64,000 bases of DNA from NCBI GenBank assembly GCA_934045075.1, contig OW203732.1, positions 8,767,001 to 8,831,000 on the forward strand. The letters run 5' to 3'. Under the pieces are notes generated by a model, which was not told the DNA's origin, searched no databases, and saw only the letters and a list, made by a program, of their open reading frames with translations. Positions 13,501-47,403 of this stretch are shown here, one piece after another. This stretch comes from Yponomeuta sedellus (lineage: Eukaryota; Arthropoda; Insecta; Lepidoptera; Yponomeutidae). The first letter of the stretch is position 1. The number at the start of each line of letters is the position of its first letter. Position numbers and translations under genes: made by a program.

Positions 13501-16500
13501 GTTAGTTCGTTGGCAGAATGAAAGTCGCTTTTGAAACTCGTTAGTTGAATCAACGCTCACATCTACTGTCGACTGCAGCTGCTTAAAAATGCTGTCAGTG
13601 GCACCTTTTTATTATATGTCCCTGCCAAGTCTAGTAAGTAACTACCACTTAGGGACAAAGAGTTGCTAAATTGCTTACAAAATAGTATATAGTCTGTTAG
13701 CTTTTACAATTTACCTCGGGCTCTTTTTGCCCAATTTCGGCGGTTTTCGTTCTGATGATCGAGTTATGATTTCGAAATTAAGTGTCATATTAGTTCAAAT
13801 TTCAAAATTAAGTGCCATATTAGTTTCGATATTTCTATTACACGAATATATCCGATAGTAGCCGAGGTACATTCTAAAAGCTAACGGACTATACTTTCGT
13901 GCTATTGTTTGTCAAGTTTATTGGATCCCTACGTCGATGTTTGAATGTGACTTTGTAGGCAAACATAATTTTGACGAATTTATCCCCCTTAGAGAAAAGC
14001 TCTTGCCAGAATATTTTTGTAGTAATTTCGTATTATTCTTCTCGCTTTTTTTATTCTTCCAAAACCATCCCAATATACGTCTTATAAATGTGAAAGTTTA
14101 TAAAGTTTTTAACGCAATGAAGCATAAAATGTTATACGGATTTGGATTAGGTACATTTGGCACACAGATGTATAAATACATCTATACTAAAAGATAACGC
14201 TGTTAGCATTAAGTTCAGCTTTGTACTTTTTAATTTGTTTGAATATGTAAAGTGGTGTGAGACTCCTATAAAAATAGATTTTATGGAGTCTCACACAAAA
14301 GAAGGTATTGGCATCACCAGTTAACTTTTTGAATAAAGTCTCGGCCATCGAATCTATTGTTTTTCGTAGCTAAGAATACCTACTTCAAAGTTTTAACTTA
14401 TGGGTTTTCGCCAAAAATGCCTCCAAATTAACAAATGAAAAAATCAGAAACTATTCTATACAGGTACAACGAATTGTCACTGTAAACCAATTGGTATTGC
14501 TGGCTGTTTGAGTTTTCAAATGAAACTGCGTAAATAATAAACACGATTGTAGGTTTTTGAAACGTAGTACGTGCTCGTAGCCTCGTCGAACAGTGATTGG
14601 AATCAATCACTCGAGTTGAACAACAGGCGCGGCCAGATGCAGGACCATCCCGTGACTACCGCTAGTGGTATTTTTTCTAAGCGCTTCTGTGCTTCGCAAG
14701 GCACGTTAAGCCGTTGGTGCCGAATGTCATATAAAGGCAGTCGTTAAGCCATGTCAGACGCCTTATGGGCGGCTTGATAACTTCTGTCTTACAATCCTCC
14801 ACCAACCTGCACTTGCCCCTCCCGTTGTGGAGTATGGCCTAACAATCAATCAAATGAATTTATTTCAACATAAAAAATTTCATTCTGTTTGCTGAATATC
14901 AATGTACAATGTAACCTGTGACGCAGGAACCCGTGTCCCAGCAGTGGGCTAATATCGATAGTACGACGGCGCGAGTCACTCGTTTTGTGGCACTAAAATG
15001 TCACAAATTGATACTTAACGATATGGAAAGTCGCGACTTTTTACGTCAAAACGCGCCACTCGCGTCTCGTACTGCCCACGCTGATCGTTGGTCAAACGAC
15101 AGCTGAGTCGAAGTAAAAGTGGGGCTCGCGCGGTCGAGGTCACGCAACGGGGTCAAAGTCGCAGCGGGCCGCGGGAACTGCGATTGTATGGCAGCAAAGA
15201 AAGTTTTCGTACGAAGTACGTACCTCTAGAAATAGGTTGGGGACGAATAATGTAAATGTTTGACTATTGAAAAAGACTAGGGAAAAGTTGAACTTGAAAA
15301 GTAGAGTTATAAAAATATTTTTTTTTTAGTAATTAGCCCTTTCTATTTTTAAAGAGTTACGGCCGTATATAAAGTCGATTCGTCTAAAACACTCTTAACA
15401 CGGATTTTAAAACCAGTTTATGAGAGGAGTTCCTGTTATAAACCAGCTTTTACGCCCTCTTAAGAGTGTTTTAATGGAACCGATTTTTAGTTGCGTTAGT
15501 CAAAAGATAGAAAGCTCGCACGTGCGCTCTACACAGTTACATAATCTACTCAATAGAAAACTGAAAGTACAGTAATACATTTTGCATGAAAGTGAATAGG
15601 CGAATGGAAGACGTCTTTTCCGCGCCCCCGCCCCACATCTTTTCTGTGTGGCCGCTGGCTTATGTTACGTAGATTTTGGAAATGTGGTAGCAATCCCACT
15701 AGCTAACTATACAGAACAACATCGCTAGGGTCTGAGGTGTTTACATACCTCGGCGCTTACTATAGTTGGGCCATTACAGACGTGAGAACAGAGCCACAAA
15801 AAATTAGGTCAAAGGAATGTGACAATGCCGCGCATCTCTTTATCGATAAACGGTTGCCGCTCGGAGGCAGGTTGCTTTCCCCCATAACGTGCTATTGAGT
15901 ATCGACAAATCCCTTTTTATTGTGACACACAGTTCCGATATGCCTATAAGAGGGCGCGAGAGGTCTGATAAAAATCTTTTATGACTCAGTTCGCATGTTC
16001 GTAATGGCTGCAACTTTACGTACTCGTACAATAACATAACATTTACATACAGGCACATACACTGCTTCTGGCCCCACACTAGGATAGCCTGTGTCGTGGG
16101 AACCAGAAACAACGACACCACAAACATGTAAACATCCTAGACCTGGGTTTTTTTTAAATCTCCAACTGGGGTTCGAACCCGGGACCTCTTGCATGGTAGG
16201 AAGATGCTCTACCACTGCGCCACAGAGCCCCAATATAATATAATAGCCCAACTATGAGGCTAAGTGCGGAATACGCAAGTCTAACTAGTCTCTTTTATGG
16301 CTCCCACTATCCCCCCTTCTAAGTCATTCCCGGTTCCACAAACTCACGAAATCTCTTCTTTCCAGAGGTACGTTATACCGCGGCATGATAGACTGCCTCC
16401 AGCAGTCCGTCAGGAACGAAGGCATCCGGTCTCTCTACAAAGGCTTCCTCCCCCTCTGGATGAGGCTCGGGCCCTGGGCGTTGATAAACTGGATCGCTTT

Positions 16501-16540
16501 CGAGAACATCATGCTGGCTATTGGAGGCAAAACGTTCTGA
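1436..16540 (+). CDS. Ucp4: Mitochondrial uncoupling protein 4-like carrier (gene model, 5' partial)
   Basis: SLC25-family inner-membrane carrier, best matched to UCP4 (SLC25A27; Drosophila Ucp4A type). Five exons are visible: 1436-1512, 4236-4431, 6940-7116, 8044-8266 and 16366-16540. All phases join, giving about 283 residues. The three carrier signatures P-x-D-x-x-K are present: PFDLTK in the first exon, PTDLVK in the third, PADVMK in the fourth. UCP4-like landmarks include LWSGLMPMFQRH, the FWRG and YKGFLP ends of repeats, and LGPWALINW near the C-terminus. The family is about 320 residues, so roughly 35 N-terminal residues (first half of helix 1) are missing; no matching exon was found in 1-1435, so it is probably upstream of the window. 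Family knowledge: UCP4 proteins move small anions or protons across the inner mitochondrial membrane and are mainly neural in animals; the exact substrate cannot be read from sequence. Separation from UCP5 rests on overall resemblance. Confidence 0.9.
1893..2075 (+). repeat. Interspersed repeat 'cccactgcagggcac'
   Basis: cgtcccactgcagggcacat, agagagagtatgggcc, ctgacactccggtttctt. Related copies at 35940-36125, 37262-37440 and 42005-42150; class not determined. Confidence 0.65.
2220..2602 (-). repeat. tRNA-headed SINE-like repeat
   Basis: Minus-strand A box (tagctcaattgg) and B box (ggttcgaatcc) in a tRNA-like head of about 72 bases, then the tail gtccttagcacgggttagtg-type sequence. A short inverted piece of the same repeat closes it at about 2556-2602. 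Not called a tRNA gene because identical flanks recur at every copy. Confidence 0.75.
2640..2860 (-). repeat. tRNA-derived SINE, same family as 7524
   Basis: Body ttcatgtttgtgacgtcctt on the minus strand and head at about 2770-2850 with a diverged B box. Confidence 0.7.
2868..3935. repeat. Repeat element containing an expanded minisatellite
   Basis: Starts with gcccgcgacttcgtctgcgt and ends with aaactttcgcgttcataata and tagtaggaag, the usual borders of an abundant lepidopteran interspersed repeat. Between them, about nine tandem copies (3077-3838) of an 83-88 bp unit beginning gatctgaggacagtacac. A second short duplication (about 115 bp) at 2890-3076 holds the 22-bp palindrome CCTCAGATCA/TATGATCTGAGG twice. 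In UCP4 intron. Confidence 0.85.
3996..4187. mobile_element. Palindromic MITE next to a UCP4 exon
   Basis: Inverted arms of about 75 bp: cctgtttcacaatctgcaga at the left and its complement ending gtgaaacaggccc at the right, with a short AT-rich loop. The frame read through it is an artefact. The same terminal sequence starts at 63976. Confidence 0.85.
4236..4431 (+). CDS. Ucp4: UCP4 exon, rest of repeat 1
   Basis: Acceptor tccattccag and donor ggtgagt; phase 0 in, phase 1 out, 65 codons plus one base. Encodes IERRGMIETVVGIAKHEG, then the LKLWSGLMPMFQRH stretch and YSGCRLIFYEQLR, all typical of UCP4. The acceptor lies only about 50 bases downstream of a palindromic MITE. Confidence 0.9.
4902..5147. 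mobile_element. MITE family 'ttgattatgtaac', second full copy
   Basis: Ends gcgccttgattatgtaattt and aaaagttacataatcaaggc. Internal tatcactgttacgtat phrases are shared with the copy at 17187. Confidence 0.7.
5138..5270 (-). repeat. tRNA-derived SINE, same family, shortened
   Basis: Head ctcgttggtctagcggttag with B box ggttcgattgc; the body is partly deleted. Confidence 0.65.
6940..7116 (+). CDS. Ucp4: UCP4 exon, second carrier signature
   Basis: Acceptor gtccaccag, donor gtaatt; 2 + 58 codons + 1. Encodes GGLVAGSLAQFIASPTDLVK with the P-T-D-L-V-K signature, then VQMQAEGRR and GLLGFWRG. Confidence 0.92.
7524..7732 (-). repeat. tRNA-derived SINE (gcctcgttggtctag head)
   Basis: Minus-strand tRNA-like head with tggtctagccgttaag and ggttcgactcc, then the body with ggccttattcggggtg, gacgttcttgcctgg and gtgttgtgtggaagttat. 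Known type of lepidopteran SINE. Related copies: 2640-2860, 5138-5270, 11602-11745 and 28195-28352 (minus), 12315-12450 (plus), and a fragment at 41690-41735. Confidence 0.75.
8044..8266 (+). CDS. Ucp4: UCP4 exon, third carrier signature
   Basis: Acceptor ggactttcag, donor gtaact; 2 + 73 codons + 2. Encodes AVPNVQRAALVNMGDLAAYD and, further on, LGTPADVMKTRLMNQP. An RTE-like LINE tail ends about 70 bases upstream and a SINE tail begins about 20 bases downstream. Confidence 0.92.
8287..8562 (+). repeat. Headless copy of the 5S-headed repeat
   Basis: Starts at cgcttcgcaaggcacgttaa, 20 bases after a UCP4 exon. A partial minus-strand copy follows at 8690-8850, so the two form a loose inverted pair. 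Confidence 0.75.
9435..9572. mobile_element. MITE with TTA target duplication
   Basis: 138 bp; arms CCCCCTTATTCATAATAGTC and its complement, perfect over 20 bases, flanked by TTA on both sides (9432-9434 and 9573-9575). In UCP4 intron. Confidence 0.85.
9708..9848. mobile_element. PIF/Harbinger-type MITE
   Basis: Termini gggccggtttctaaattgag and ctcaattcagaaactggccc, flanked by TTA. The 3-bp TTA duplication and GGGCC termini suggest the Harbinger superfamily. Confidence 0.7.
11792..11912 (+). repeat. tRNA-headed SINE-like repeat, fold-back at anticodon arm
   Basis: gcgacctctggcacggatag and ccagaggtcgcgggttcgaa form an inverted repeat centred on the anticodon loop; then the usual tail cggcatgggtggaatttttagc. 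Confidence 0.75.
12315..12450 (+). repeat. tRNA-derived SINE, same family, plus strand
   Basis: ggtttgattcccactggggg then ttccatgtttgtgacgtcct and tgcctggttaccatagc. Confidence 0.65.
13688..13893. mobile_element. Tc1/mariner-type MITE
   Basis: About 206 bp with inverted ends TATAGTCTGTTAGCTTTTA and TAAAAGCTAACGGACTATA; TA flanks. Internal duplication of an attaagtg(t/c)catattagtt phrase. Confidence 0.75.
14253..14296. repeat. Short hairpin
   Basis: gtgtgagactcctataaaa and ttttatggagtctcacac form an imperfect stem of about 18 bp with a short loop. In UCP4 intron. Confidence 0.6.
14572..14960 (+). repeat. 5S-headed repeat copy, interrupted
   Basis: Head at 14572-14660 (missing a few bases of the ggatgggtg box), body at 14690-14840, then about 80 unrelated bases before the tail cccagcagtgggctaata. 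Confidence 0.65.
15383..15472. mobile_element. Short hairpin MITE
   Basis: taaaacactcttaa at the left and ttaagagtgtttta at the right enclose about 60 bases. A related half-copy is at about 5590-5640. Confidence 0.55.
16033..16213 (-). repeat. tRNA-derived SINE (gtggcgcagtggtagagc head)
   Basis: Minus strand: ggggctctgtggcgcagtgg, B box gggttcgaaccc, body with gtcgttgtttctggttccca. A second, more diverged copy is at 33888-34074. The head looks tRNA-like but the flanks repeat, so it is not called a tRNA gene. Confidence 0.7.
16366..16540 (+). CDS. Ucp4: UCP4 terminal coding exon
   Basis: Acceptor cttctttccag; one base completes an Arg codon, then 57 codons and TGA at 16538-16540. Encodes GTLYRGMIDCLQQSVRNEG, LYKGFLPLWMRLGPWALINW and the end IGGKTF. 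The 8.1-kb intron before it is almost all repeat sequence. Confidence 0.92.
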
Positions 16541-17186
16541 GATGACACTAAGATATTGAACCAGCAAGGGTACAAAGGCGAAAGTCGTTTTGTTGCGTAA
16601 AAATTACAGAACTTGACAGTTAATGTATTGAAAAGTCGCTATTTATGAGGTTAAAATGTGCGACTTGCATCATCGTACTATTTTTTGTTTCCTTTAATGG
16701 CAACTGGAATCGATTAAGGTACCGTTAAACTGACATGTGACGTATTTGCTCTGCCAATCTATTGTTAAAACGCTGTTTATAAATGAAAAGGGACTGGCTA
16801 TTTACATGTCGCTCGTAAAACAATAACGTGTGTATTGTGTGAGCGAGGGGCAAATAGTTTTTCAGTACTTTTGAAAACCGTACTATAATATCAAGAGTCC
16901 GTCGGGAAAACAATTTTTTTTTTCCGGAAGGGATATAACCACTGTTTGGGAAAGTGAGATGTAGGTGTAAATAACTACAATCGCGTAACTTTTCAATTCC
17001 TTCTTACTTATCTCCCCGGTGACATTCGCGAAGATTTTCAACGATTATTATCAGAAACTCATGAGTTAAAACGAATATAATCTAGACAGCATAAATATGC
17101 GTAGTCTTCATTTTTTTCATGCCACCAGTTCCAGTACCTAGACTATTAAGCTTTTGTTAAGAGTAACCAATACCAGTAATGGTATC

Positions 17187-17410
17187 AGCACCTTGATTAT
17201 GTAACTTTCCACGTATATATGTGAGGGCGAAAACGAAATGTCTACTGGACTTTGTCGTACAATTATGTGGCTCAATATCACTGTCATGTGTCAGATATCC
17301 ACTGAATTGCGGTATCCACTATGCATAATGCAAATTCTATACGACATAAGTAAACACCCCGCTTTCGCACACAGATGTATTCGTGAAAAGTTACATAATC
17401 AACTTGCTGT
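17187..17410. mobile_element. MITE family 'ttgattatgtaac'
   Basis: Inverted ends caccttgattatgtaacttt and aaaagttacataatcaactt. Another full copy is at 4902-5147, with partial copies at about 4655-4720, 6373-6535 and 6729-6772. All lie in UCP4 introns or 3' UTR. Confidence 0.7.
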
Positions 17411-18560
17411 ACCTTCTATAGTTCTATAGTTAAATGCAATGACCAGTGTGTGGAAGGTCATTAGTTGTATGGGTAAATCTTATTTTATTGAGCTTTGACT
17501 GAGCTCATTTGCTGACTCGACCGGTCTCAGTCCGAGTTTTAGCTTATTCCACTTGATAAATAACATTCAATGTATGTGGGAAATTAATAGAATATTCAAT
17601 ATTTTAGTGACAATGTGTTTTTAAAGTCTGTTATCAAATTGGCACCAAAGGATAGCATAGTCGTGAAATTGCTTGTGTGTAGGATCACATTGTTTTTTAA
17701 TAAGCAAAACTTTTTTTTAAGTTCGTGACAGTGGAAAGTGAATTCGAATTAACATTTCTTCTTTTATTACTTTATAAATATTAATATTTGCACTGACACC
17801 ACCCGTCTCTCCCGCCATTTTTCCTTCAGCAACACACCAACGTGGGTTGCCTGGAAGAAATTGCTAGTAGCAATAATACCGTCTATTGTACTCTATTTGT
17901 GTAAATATATATTATTATGTTAGTGTATTTCTTGGTATACAATAAGGAATATTCTTGATCTTAACACTGAACGAATGTTATATTCGTCTTTAAGTGACTG
18001 TTTACTAATGTTCAGTACGTGAAGAGATGCAGATAAACAAATGCGTACTAAGAAATTCAAGTTCGCTGCAATCAAAAATGAACTGTATCTCCTATCGCGC
18101 ACGAACCACTTCACACTGTCGCGAACAGGGTTTCTCTGCCTATTTAAAAAGTCGATTGAAACTATGACAGTAGATAAAAACTATGTCATTATGTTTTTGT
18201 GATATTAGAATAATACAGTGAAGGAAGCATTACTGTAATTCAGTAGCTGTTTGTAAGGGATTTTGTAATAGTTTTGTGAAATTAGACGTTTTACAGTGTC
18301 ATTGAGTTGTACAAAGTAGTCTGTAGAAGTTGTTTTATTACTTTTCTGTTAATTTATTACGTAGTCCTGTCACAAAACTCTGGGCTACGAACTGTATAGT
18401 GTATCCACAGTAGGTAGGTATAAGAAAAATATTTTATTTATATGAATCAATCAAATGTTGTGTAAAAAATAGACTTTATATTTACTGTTACAGATGCGTA
18501 AAGTAATTTATAGATTGAATGTGATAATATTTTATTACGTAGTTAGTTATAACGTTAATC

Positions 18561-18566
18561 AATAAA
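18561..18566 (+). terminator. Candidate UCP4 polyadenylation signal
   Basis: Canonical AATAAA followed at about 25-35 bases by cctcgtgtga, a plausible downstream element. It is the last good signal before the opposite-strand drk signal. Confidence 0.45.
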
Positions 18567-18633
18567 CATTTGAACCAAACACCGCCTTTTCCTCGTGTGA
18601 ATTCAATAAAACGCCAGCATTTACAATATTAAA

Positions 18634-18639
18634 TTTATT
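18634..18639 (-). terminator. Candidate drk distal polyadenylation signal
   Basis: AATAAA on the minus strand (tttatt on plus). If used, the drk 3' UTR would be about 3.6 kb and end within about 30-50 bases of the UCP4 end. Nearer signals in the AT-rich interval cannot be excluded. Confidence 0.3.
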
Positions 18640-21600
18640 AGTAAAAAATATTATACATCTTCCTCAATATTGGAGAATTATAACTTAATTATTTAAATAT
18701 TTTGATTATTATTAGATTATAGCACTTCCGATTTTATAAAATTTCCATAATGCACATACTAGTCACGCTGCAGCGAGAAGCGGATACATAGGGCTCTGGC
18801 GACAAGAGATTAACACTTGCTGCGTCAAACGTTAATACAATCCTACTGTGACGTCATAGGGCATTGGGATAAGACAATACGCAAACCAGAGTTCAGTTGT
18901 GATTCCGTCATTGCGTCTCATTAGAAAATTGCATAGGTCACGGTACTCCACCAACCCGGACTTAGCCCCCGTGGTGGAGTATGGCCTAACCTTAATGCGA
19001 TGCAGGAAGAGACCCAGCCCCAGCAGTGGTGACATACAAGATCAATGGTACATTATACCGGCACCATAACGGCTCTGCTACGCGTCGAATTTAGGCTACC
19101 GCTAGTAGTATGCTCGCAAACCATGAGTCGCCTGCGAAATGAAAGTTCACCGAATGCGTAACGGCTTACAAAACAAGTGTTACATGCCAATTTTGTTAAA
19201 TTAAGAAATTGAAACATGACATAAAGCTTCCTAACCATAATTTTGTTTGGTACTGAAATCCCATGTAAAATAAAAAGGGTTACACGGTTTATGGGTTTAC
19301 GAATGACATCGCAACACGACTCTGGTTTGCGTCGACTCGTTGCTTCGAAAAAACATTCACTGCAAGACAGAAATGCAAATAAAAATTAATTTACTATACT
19401 TATACATCTTAAGGTGGTGTTCTAAATGCCTAACGGTTAAGTTAAGAATTACTTGACAATATTTCGTTCGATTACCACATTAATTTCTCTATCGAGTGTT
19501 GGCTTCCATAAATATAGTAATTTTGGGTACATTACGATAACAAAAATAAATATCTACATTGGGTCAACGAGCAATCAAAGGTTTTTATTAATTTCAAAGT
19601 CTTGACTAAATGTTATACACTAACTAAGTACAAAGACACCTGACTGAGTGCCACTACATAGATTAATTGTCTCGTATGAATAGTTTACTGTATTCATTGC
19701 TAGTATTGTAGCACTAGTACTAGGTAATCAAAGTCCCGTCCTTGTTTTGCATTAATGAAGTTACACATCTAACACTCGTTTACCTCTCCGACCGACACGG
19801 GCCAGACATAGTTAGCGAATTAAAAACATCGAAAGCCTTATAAAACCATTTCATTGCATTGTGTAAAATTTTAAACATGCTCCGCTGAACAGTGCATCCA
19901 CGCAAAACCACTTGTCATTTGTTGATAAAACATGTTTCATTTCAGTATACAATGTTCGTAAAACAACTTGTGCGTCAATACAATAATTATTATCGATTAC
20001 AGGAGAGCCAGGCATCTGCGGGAAGCTACACCTTACATCCTACGCTATGTGTACCAGATTACAGTTCTTGTATAGCCATATTCAATCAGGCCGAAATATG
20101 TAAAAACAAACTTAAAACCTATTACTTAACTTGTAAATGGTAAATATTTAAAAATGAGCATTATACACTAATAAAAGAGATAAATAATGGTCATACTTTA
20201 AAAATCACATCGTAAAAAAAATTATAAACTGCAGGGGCATATCAGAAAAAACCTGAGTTGATCCCATTACCTTTTATTACTAAAAAATACGTACGACAAC
20301 GAACTATAAAATAACATTCTGGCACGTTAAAATTGCGGATAGAAATTAGCTACACTTTCATCCGGCAAAATGTCACAAATAAGAGTAAATTAGACATGAG
20401 AGAAGTCAAATAAATTCGTCACAGTAGACTACACCGAAGCAATGAGACACAACACAAAAATGACAATGAAGTTTTGTACTTCCGAACACCGCTCCCCTTA
20501 ATTTAATGATATTGCATAAATCAAGGCAGTTACAGTACAATCAGCTCACGCGCTGGTTTCTCGATGCAATAATAAATCGTATAAATCGATACAAGCAAAC
20601 TGATAGTTTGAAGCACCGATAATACTCTTTACAAATCAAACTCCCAACAGATATGTCCGAAAGCCCCACCCCACGCATGAATATCGCGGTCAATCTTAGC
20701 GGATTCAGACGAATCTCAAGTCAAAAAGCACGCCTACAAGGCCGTTTTTGATTTTCGCCGAAACTCTAAATTCTAAAGGCTACCTAAGCTCTAAGACCGT
20801 TTATTTTAGTACGTTTATTAACAAGACCAAAATTCGCGTACTTTCTTTTTAAAAACACATTACATTTTAGTTTACACTGCTTTAGCGGCCTTTGGCGGCC
20901 CTTACACTAGACGCGCTGTCCCGCGAATTGCGAACCCCGCGCATGATGCGTCATTCCGTTCTCGGTCCTAGTAGCGTACAGGATAGGGAGAAATTAATGA
21001 CGTCTTTACTATCATTAATTTTAAACTACTGTATAGGACCATCGATCCAGCCACTTTATCAAGTCATATGGATCCACAGCTGAGTAGCGCGGAACAACGC
21101 ATCTGTAGTGCTGGCTTATCCTTCTTCTGCCCTTGAAAATAACAATCGAAAACCATTGTTATTTTCATGGTCAGCCCTTAGAGGAGGATAGCTATTCACA
21201 CTGCCGAGCTATCCCACGTCATTCCTCGTCCCACTCTTAACAATATTATAGAGTTGAGGCGACGTCATGACGACGCTTACCCCGGGTTTCTCTTACACGA
21301 ACAATCTGTTAAGTCTACCGTTAACAGCTGACAGTCGTAGTTTACACTTTGAGAAACTGGTGGCTGTTAACAGAGCCTAATTACGCGCACCAAATCATGT
21401 CGGAATCCTGACCTGCATTGGTTAAGATAATTAGTATGGAATTGAGAAAAAAATAAAGAAAGACCTTTATTAGAACAAATTAACACATCACGAGAAAGTA
21501 AAGGCATACCACTCTTCCTCACAAACAAGAAAAAGATAAATTATTCACATAAATACAAGATAGGGTAATGTCAGAGGGTATACTTGTGATGTGTCAAAGT

Positions 21601-21844
21601 TACCAAAAGGGGCATCTGACTCTGCATTGCGCTGAGGGTGAGAACTATCAACGCTGGTTTTCAGTCAGTGCTCGCGGTAAACGAAGTGTATATTACAGAG
21701 CGGTATGTAACAAATTAAATTAACATAATGTATACATCGAAAACGTATAATAATATATTTGATGGACGATTGGAATCCTTCAGGATTAGGTGCGCGTATA
21801 ATAAGCGATGTAACTTAATAGATTGTCAGTTATACAAAACAGAA

Positions 21845-21993
21845 TTAGAGGCTAAAAATTCCACCCATGCCGGGATTCGAACCCGCGACCTCTGGTTATC
21901 CGTGCCAGCGCTCTTTTCAACTGAGCCAATGGGCGACTCATCGGCATCAGTGAAATTTCGAACCTCTTTACAATATTATCTGTATTACGTAGA
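21845..21993 (-). repeat. tRNA-headed SINE-like repeat
   Basis: Nearly complete head on the minus strand (gcccattggctcagttg, B box ggttcgaatcc) plus part of the 5' segment. It lies just past the drk stop codon, in the probable 3' UTR. Confidence 0.75.
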
Positions 21994-22222
21994 GTGTCAG
22001 TTGTAAGTAAAACCGGTTGGTTAGTGTGTTGGGAATAGTGTGGTATGCACGGGGCTAGTCTCACGGTATTTCTAAAATTTAAGAGCGGGGCTTAGAGGTT
22101 CTATCTACGTAGGGCTTGGTAAGCAGGGGCTTACCTCCGCTCGGTCGGGGCGGCGCGTCCCCGCTGGGGCCTGGGGCGGCGGGGGCGGCGCTCGGGTCGG
22201 CTGAACGGCGAGGGGCGGCCCA

Positions 22223-46043
<23,821 letters not shown>

Positions 46044-46269
46044 AAACTGAGCAGGGATGTTAGATGCCAACTTTTTAATTATGGCACCAGACGCTCAAAA
46101 TTATGGTATTTTTGAAAAAAATAAGGTATGGGTAGGAAAACTCTTACGGATTAAATAAATTAGGTAGGTACCATTAATTAAAGTATTAAAATTTCTTCGA
46201 TTTTCATAAATTCTTAAAACAAACACTACTCGCTTTTTTCTTTTTAGTCTGTGCTAATCGCTACTTCTA

Positions 46270-47403
46270 TAGTCTGTAAAATATAGCTTGAGCTCCACGA
46301 CAGCTGTCACACTGACAGGGCTAGGAATGGGACAATGACGACATCAAATGTCACTTAGAGCGTATGTGATAACATGTATGGAACTTTCGAGAACTTGGAA
46401 ACATGAAATCAAACACGAGAAATATTATTTTACAAAGTTTTATTCAAGTAGAGGTGTATCGTAATATCCCTAAATCAGTTTCTGATTACAATTTTACGCT
46501 CTTTTTATATGAAAACCCAATATTTCTTAGAATTTTAGCCAATGATGGTAATTTGCCTCTTTAAGTGACGCTCCCAATTTTCTTAATGCTGGTAATTGTC
46601 CTCTTGAGTAAAATGTGGTTGTAGATTGCGGCGGCGTCAAACCTATCAACCTCTGTGACGGAAGAAGTTTTTATTCTCTTTCTCTCCGTACTTTTCTTTG
46701 CTAATACGGACCACCGTAGATCGTCCAATACCAAGAGCATCCGCAACTCTGTCACACACTTGCTCTAATGGCAGAAGCGGACCACGGTTTTGGTTTTCGC
46801 GCCTGAAATATTCGCGCAAACGAATTACAAACTTACGGAATTCACTGTTCAAACTGTTTTCTTTGATATTTTTGGCATCATGCAAACTAAACGGAACAAC
46901 TTTAACTCAACTAATCAACTTCACCATAGCAACTACATATTTAAAGCATGAAATACTTTAATAGAAAATAATTAAAAATTCATCGAATACCAACAAACAT
47001 TTGGTCGTCAGGATAAACAAGAACGTCACTCAATAAAAAACAAAACTTGTCCATAGAGCACGCAGCTGACCAGAACCCAGAAGCATGGAGGTTCGGAGCA
47101 AACACCAGTATTTTGTTAGATAGGTATTAATTAAAACAATATTCATTATTTTAATTCTAATGAAATTTGATAATCGTTTTCAAACAAATAAAGTTCAATT
47201 CCAATAGTAAACCTGCAGTTTGGATCATCCATCACCAAATCATCGCAAGTATGAAACTTGCATACTACAATGGTTAGACATCACTAACTGTGCAGTAAGT
47301 ACGGAGTTTTCGCAGTACAAATATTCTATGAAATAATTCAAAAGTTCATGGACTCAATTTCGATGACAGCTGTCGCGGAGCTCAAGCTATATTTTACAGA
47401 CTA
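46270..47403 (-). mobile_element. IS630/Tc1/mariner-type element nested in the hAT
   Basis: Inverted repeats of about 40 bp with one mismatch begin TAGTCTGTAAAATATAGC and continue through GAGCTCCRCGACAGCTGTC at both ends; TA flanks at 46268-46269 and 47404-47405 fit a TA target site. It holds a degraded transposase start on the minus strand (46646-46885). At 1.13 kb it is shorter than autonomous members. Confidence 0.8.
46590..46885 (-). pseudogene. Transposase remnant with helix-turn-helix start
   Basis: The 79-codon minus-strand frame includes VCDRVADALGIGRSTVVRI, a helix-turn-helix like the N-terminal DNA-binding part of IS630/Tc1-type (DDE_3) transposases. A second, overlapping frame (46561-46755) has VTEVDRFDAAAIYNHI, which resembles the following segment in that family, so the coding sequence appears frameshifted near 46690. 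No DDE catalytic domain is seen. It is a broken gene inside the nested element. Confidence 0.55.

Larger units (their letters stand above)
8267..16365 (+). other. UCP4 8.1-kb intron
   Basis: Contains the repeats and MITEs listed separately. The frames at 13027-13239 and 13937-14197 are AT-rich, contain no known motif and are probably chance. No further exon is needed: phases on both sides match. Confidence 0.7.
16541..18585 (+). other. Ucp4: Probable UCP4 3' UTR
   Basis: About 2 kb of AT-rich non-coding sequence between the UCP4 stop and AATAAA at 18561-18566, which is followed by a GT-containing stretch. It holds a MITE copy at 17187-17410. The extent is inferred from the signal only. Confidence 0.45.
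18615..22222 (-). other. drk: Probable drk 3' UTR and flank
   Basis: No coding exon is recognised here. The region is poorer in repeats than the rest of the window (one SINE-like tail near 18942-19050, one tRNA-headed copy at 21845-21993), which fits a long 3' UTR. A very GC-rich tract at about 22130-22210 directly follows the drk stop. Confidence 0.4.

Noticed and set aside
16145..16215. tRNA gene on the minus strand
   Set aside because: A second diverged copy with the same body exists at 33888-34074, so it is a tRNA-derived SINE.
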